Shown here: positions 62,510 to 64,000 of the stretch, one piece after another
Layout: every line of letters starts with the position of its first letter
How positions within the stretch are numbered: the stretch's first letter is position 1
DNA from: Mesorhizobium sp. WSM3859
GTDB taxonomy: Bacteria > Pseudomonadota > Alphaproteobacteria > Rhizobiales > Rhizobiaceae
Length of the DNA stretch: 64,000 bases
Assembly: GCF_002295065.1 (NCBI RefSeq)
Contig: NZ_NSGG01000006.1
Coordinates: 1 to 64,000 of the forward strand
Direction of reading: 5' to 3'
The notes under the pieces: generated by a model
What the model was told of the DNA's origin: nothing
The model's database searches: none
What the model saw: only the letters and a program-made list of their open reading frames with translations
Position numbers and translations under genes: made by a program

Positions 62510-63469
62510 TCAATCCGCGGAGCCGCCATGCCCGCTGGTTTCGTAAACATATTCGTGTGGTATGGCCGGGGCGGCCATCTGGGAAACATAGCGGTTCAGG
62601 TTTTCCTCACTGTTGCTCGCTGCAAGGCAGTAGAAATTCCCGCTGTTCCATGTCAGAACGCAGTGGCTGAAATGCTTGTGTATGGCCTCACCCATGTCGG
62701 CCACTGTCACCTCATTGCCAAACATCGTATTCAGCACGGCGGCCTTCTTCTTCTCGATCTCCTCAGGAGGGAAATAGCGCGCCTTGAAGCCGAAATCCTT
62801 CTGGTACTCACGCAGCCTGTAGTCCATCTCGTCGCTCGCCCGGAACTTCTCGACGAAGACGAAGATCCCGTCCTGCTTGAGGTGCTGGCTCACGAACTCG
62901 ATCTGAGCCGGCCGGTTCGGCGAGTACATCTGAAAGGTCGTATCCTCCAGGATGATGTCGAAGCCGGAGGTGAAATCCGCCAGCCGTGGAGTGGAGGCGA
63001 GAACGTCCTTGGTCAGCCTGTGGAAGGGGCCAATGAAGAAGTCGGCATGCGGCGGCTCGCCATACGCCATGAAGCAGTCGTAGTTCTCAGGGTTTGGGCT
63101 GCACGACAAGGTGCGTATCTGCCCCTCGGACAGCTCCGACAGTGTCCTTGCCATTCCAAGGCTGTACAGCGAGAGCGGTTGGCCGCGATGGCGAGCATAC
63201 TTTAGGACCGCATAGGCCATCCGGCATTCTTCCTCCAATCTGTAAGGAATGCTGCCGTGGTAATGCTGGTCGAAAAAGCCCTGCCGCGCCGCGTGCAGGC
63301 TGACCAGGTCGCGCAGAAGTTCGTCACGCGGCAGCAGGCGATTGTCGGCCACCGGTTTGCGCAGAGGAACGCCGTTCTTGCCCGCGGCTGTCGCGGCAAA
63401 GAAGCCGGCAAGTTCGTTGAGGCGTGGGGCGTGGTCGCATTCAGCCAGGAAGTCATCAAGTCCGCGCAT
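62510..63469 (-). CDS. SAM-dependent methyltransferase-like protein
   Basis: 319 residues from the ATG at 63469 (AGAGG 11 bases before; a GTG at 63487 is an alternative). The middle region has a Rossmann methyltransferase look. QPLSLYSLGMARTLSELSEG stands at the SAM-binding strand-loop, NPENYDCFMAYGEPPHADFF follows, FDIILEDTTFQMYSPNRPAQ stands at the motif IV region and HLKQDGIFVFVEKF in place of the usual post-II LKPGG. The first glycine-rich loop (xGxGxG) is missing. I do not know a substrate. It lies beside lysR and may be regulated by it. Confidence 0.6.
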   Translation of the reverse strand: MRGLDDFLAECDHAPRLNELAGFFAATAAGKNGVPLRKPVADNRLLPRDELLRDLVSLHAARQGFFDQHYHGSIPYRLEEECRMAYAVLKYARHRGQPLSLYSLGMARTLSELSEGQIRTLSCSPNPENYDCFMAYGEPPHADFFIGPFHRLTKDVLASTPRLADFTSGFDIILEDTTFQMYSPNRPAQIEFVSQHLKQDGIFVFVEKFRASDEMDYRLREYQKDFGFKARYFPPEEIEKKKAAVLNTMFGNEVTVADMGEAIHKHFSHCVLTWNSGNFYCLAASNSEENLNRYVSQMAAPAIPHEYVYETSGHGGSAD

Positions 63470-63541
63470 CGCAGTGTGCCTCTGCACCCATCGAGATGGT
63501 GAGGTGCCAATGCGCCTGGGGAGGGGTTCCGACAGAGTTTA

Positions 63542-63559
63542 AGAATAGTCTAATATTCT
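63542..63559. promoter_or_regulatory. AT-rich inverted repeat upstream of the methyltransferase-like gene
   Basis: agaata-N6-tattct (63542-63559), 73 bases before the ATG at 63469. AT-rich and palindromic, so a possible operator or promoter part. Confidence 0.35.
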
Positions 63560-63776
63560 GCCGGATGGGCATTGACTGAGGCAAGTCGTAGGAAGGCTAG
63601 GTACTGGCGGCTTTCCATTGATTGCGGTTTTTTCGATAAAGCCACATCTTCTACCAATCCTGAGTTATTCGTGATTTGTTTGGCAACCTAAGGTTTGGCA
63701 AACCAACAGAACTGACGTTGCGTAAGTACGGGAATCGCTTTGGGCCGTGTGTAGTCTTGGCTTTGATCCTAACGAC
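63560..63776. other. Intergenic
   Basis: 217 bases between the divergent methyltransferase-like gene and the partial gene at the window end. No coding frame with support. Confidence 0.4.
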
Positions 63777-64000
63777 ATGCGTCCTTCGCAGCACCGGACG
63801 CTTGCTCATCAGTATGAATGCTGGGGGCAGGTACGGGTGGACTTGGTCAAAAGGACCGGCCTCAAGCGGCAAGAGACAAAGATCTTTTGTCCAGGCCACG
63901 TGTTCCTGATGAACCTGCAGGGCGCGGCGTGCAACGGCGAGGACTTTGTCGACGGGCGCCGGATCTCCTTTTCGCCGCGCCGGGCCGGCTCGGTCGTCTT
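63777..64000 (+). CDS. 5' part of an unrecognised protein, possibly an AraC-type regulator
   Basis: From the ATG at 63777 a frame stays open to the window edge (74 residues: MRPSQHRTLAHQYECWGQVR onward, then HVFLMNLQGAACNGEDFVDG and RRISFSPRRAGSVV). The last part, with short beta-like strands and a turn before a PRRAGSVV motif, resembles the N-terminal sensing domain of AraC-family regulators. The part that would prove it (HTH) lies outside. No ribosome-binding site is visible. Confidence 0.45.
   Translation, partial: MRPSQHRTLAHQYECWGQVRVDLVKRTGLKRQETKIFCPGHVFLMNLQGAACNGEDFVDGRRISFSPRRAGSVV

Overview
The window is high-GC alphaproteobacterial DNA, most likely from a Mesorhizobium or a close Rhizobiales relative. 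The reasons are the gene families present (DUF6894, DUF3606, DUF736, DUF2840, DUF2274, CsbD, a LigD without a phosphoesterase domain) and the order of the conjugation genes, which is that of the large Mesorhizobium integrative and conjugative elements (ICEs, type ICEMlSymR7A). No integrase, tRNA gene or rRNA gene was recognised, so the ends of the element are not visible.

Layout. (1) 1-5.2 kb: the 3' end of a giant VCBS-repeat/RTX protein followed by its type I secretion ABC transporter and HlyD-type adaptor. (2) 5.2-15.9 kb: a gene-poor, decayed stretch of small hypothetical genes mixed with frameshifted remnants (DNA ligase tail, zinc-ribbon protein, M42 aminopeptidase, ClpP-like protease, truncated alpha/beta hydrolase). 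(3) 16.7-21.4 kb: a lone cytochrome c oxidase subunit I, a small membrane protein, a DUF2243 membrane protein, a thioredoxin-reductase-like flavoprotein and a DUF892 ferritin-like protein, probably respiratory/stress cargo. (4) 22.5-32.4 kb: an ICE maintenance block with ArdC antirestriction protein, ParB-like protein (frameshifted), a 1401-residue methyltransferase/Strawberry-notch helicase, a toprim protein and a DUF2493 protein. (5) 32.8-39.7 kb: cargo between the two ICE blocks, with CsbD, PRC-barrel and DUF3606 remnants, a PolX-like PHP protein and DNA ligase D. (6) 40.3-61.5 kb: the transfer block. It runs DUF736, a short DUF2285 protein resembling the antiactivator QseM, an FseA-like activator split over two frames by a +1 shift, an RdfS-like excisionase, DUF2840, TraF, DUF736, lytic transglycosylase, RlxS relaxase, TraG coupling protein, CopG and TrbBCDEJKLFGI, ending with DUF2274. 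A hipBA toxin-antitoxin pair on the opposite strand interrupts it between copG and trbB. (7) 61.5-64.0 kb: a LysR regulator, a methyltransferase-like protein and the 5' end of an unrecognised protein.

How it works together. In ICEMlSymR7A, FseA is made by programmed +1 frameshifting of two ORFs and activates rdfS. RdfS drives excision, and QseM (a lone DUF2285 domain) blocks both TraR and FseA. The same three kinds of gene lie in a row here. The QseM-like and FseA-like genes each carry a near-identical inverted repeat (GATGC-N7-GCATC) about 80-85 bases before the start codon. RlxS and TraG would then process and deliver the DNA through the Trb type IV secretion channel, while ArdC would protect it on entry.

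Main oddities. The ParB-like gene has an extra base. The Strawberry-notch protein appears to have lost the methyltransferase NPPF motif and carries altered Walker A and DEAH-box residues. The repA/parA genes expected after rdfS are absent. At least ten frameshifted genes lie outside the trb operon, which suggests real decay of the cargo regions, although assembly errors cannot be ruled out from sequence alone.
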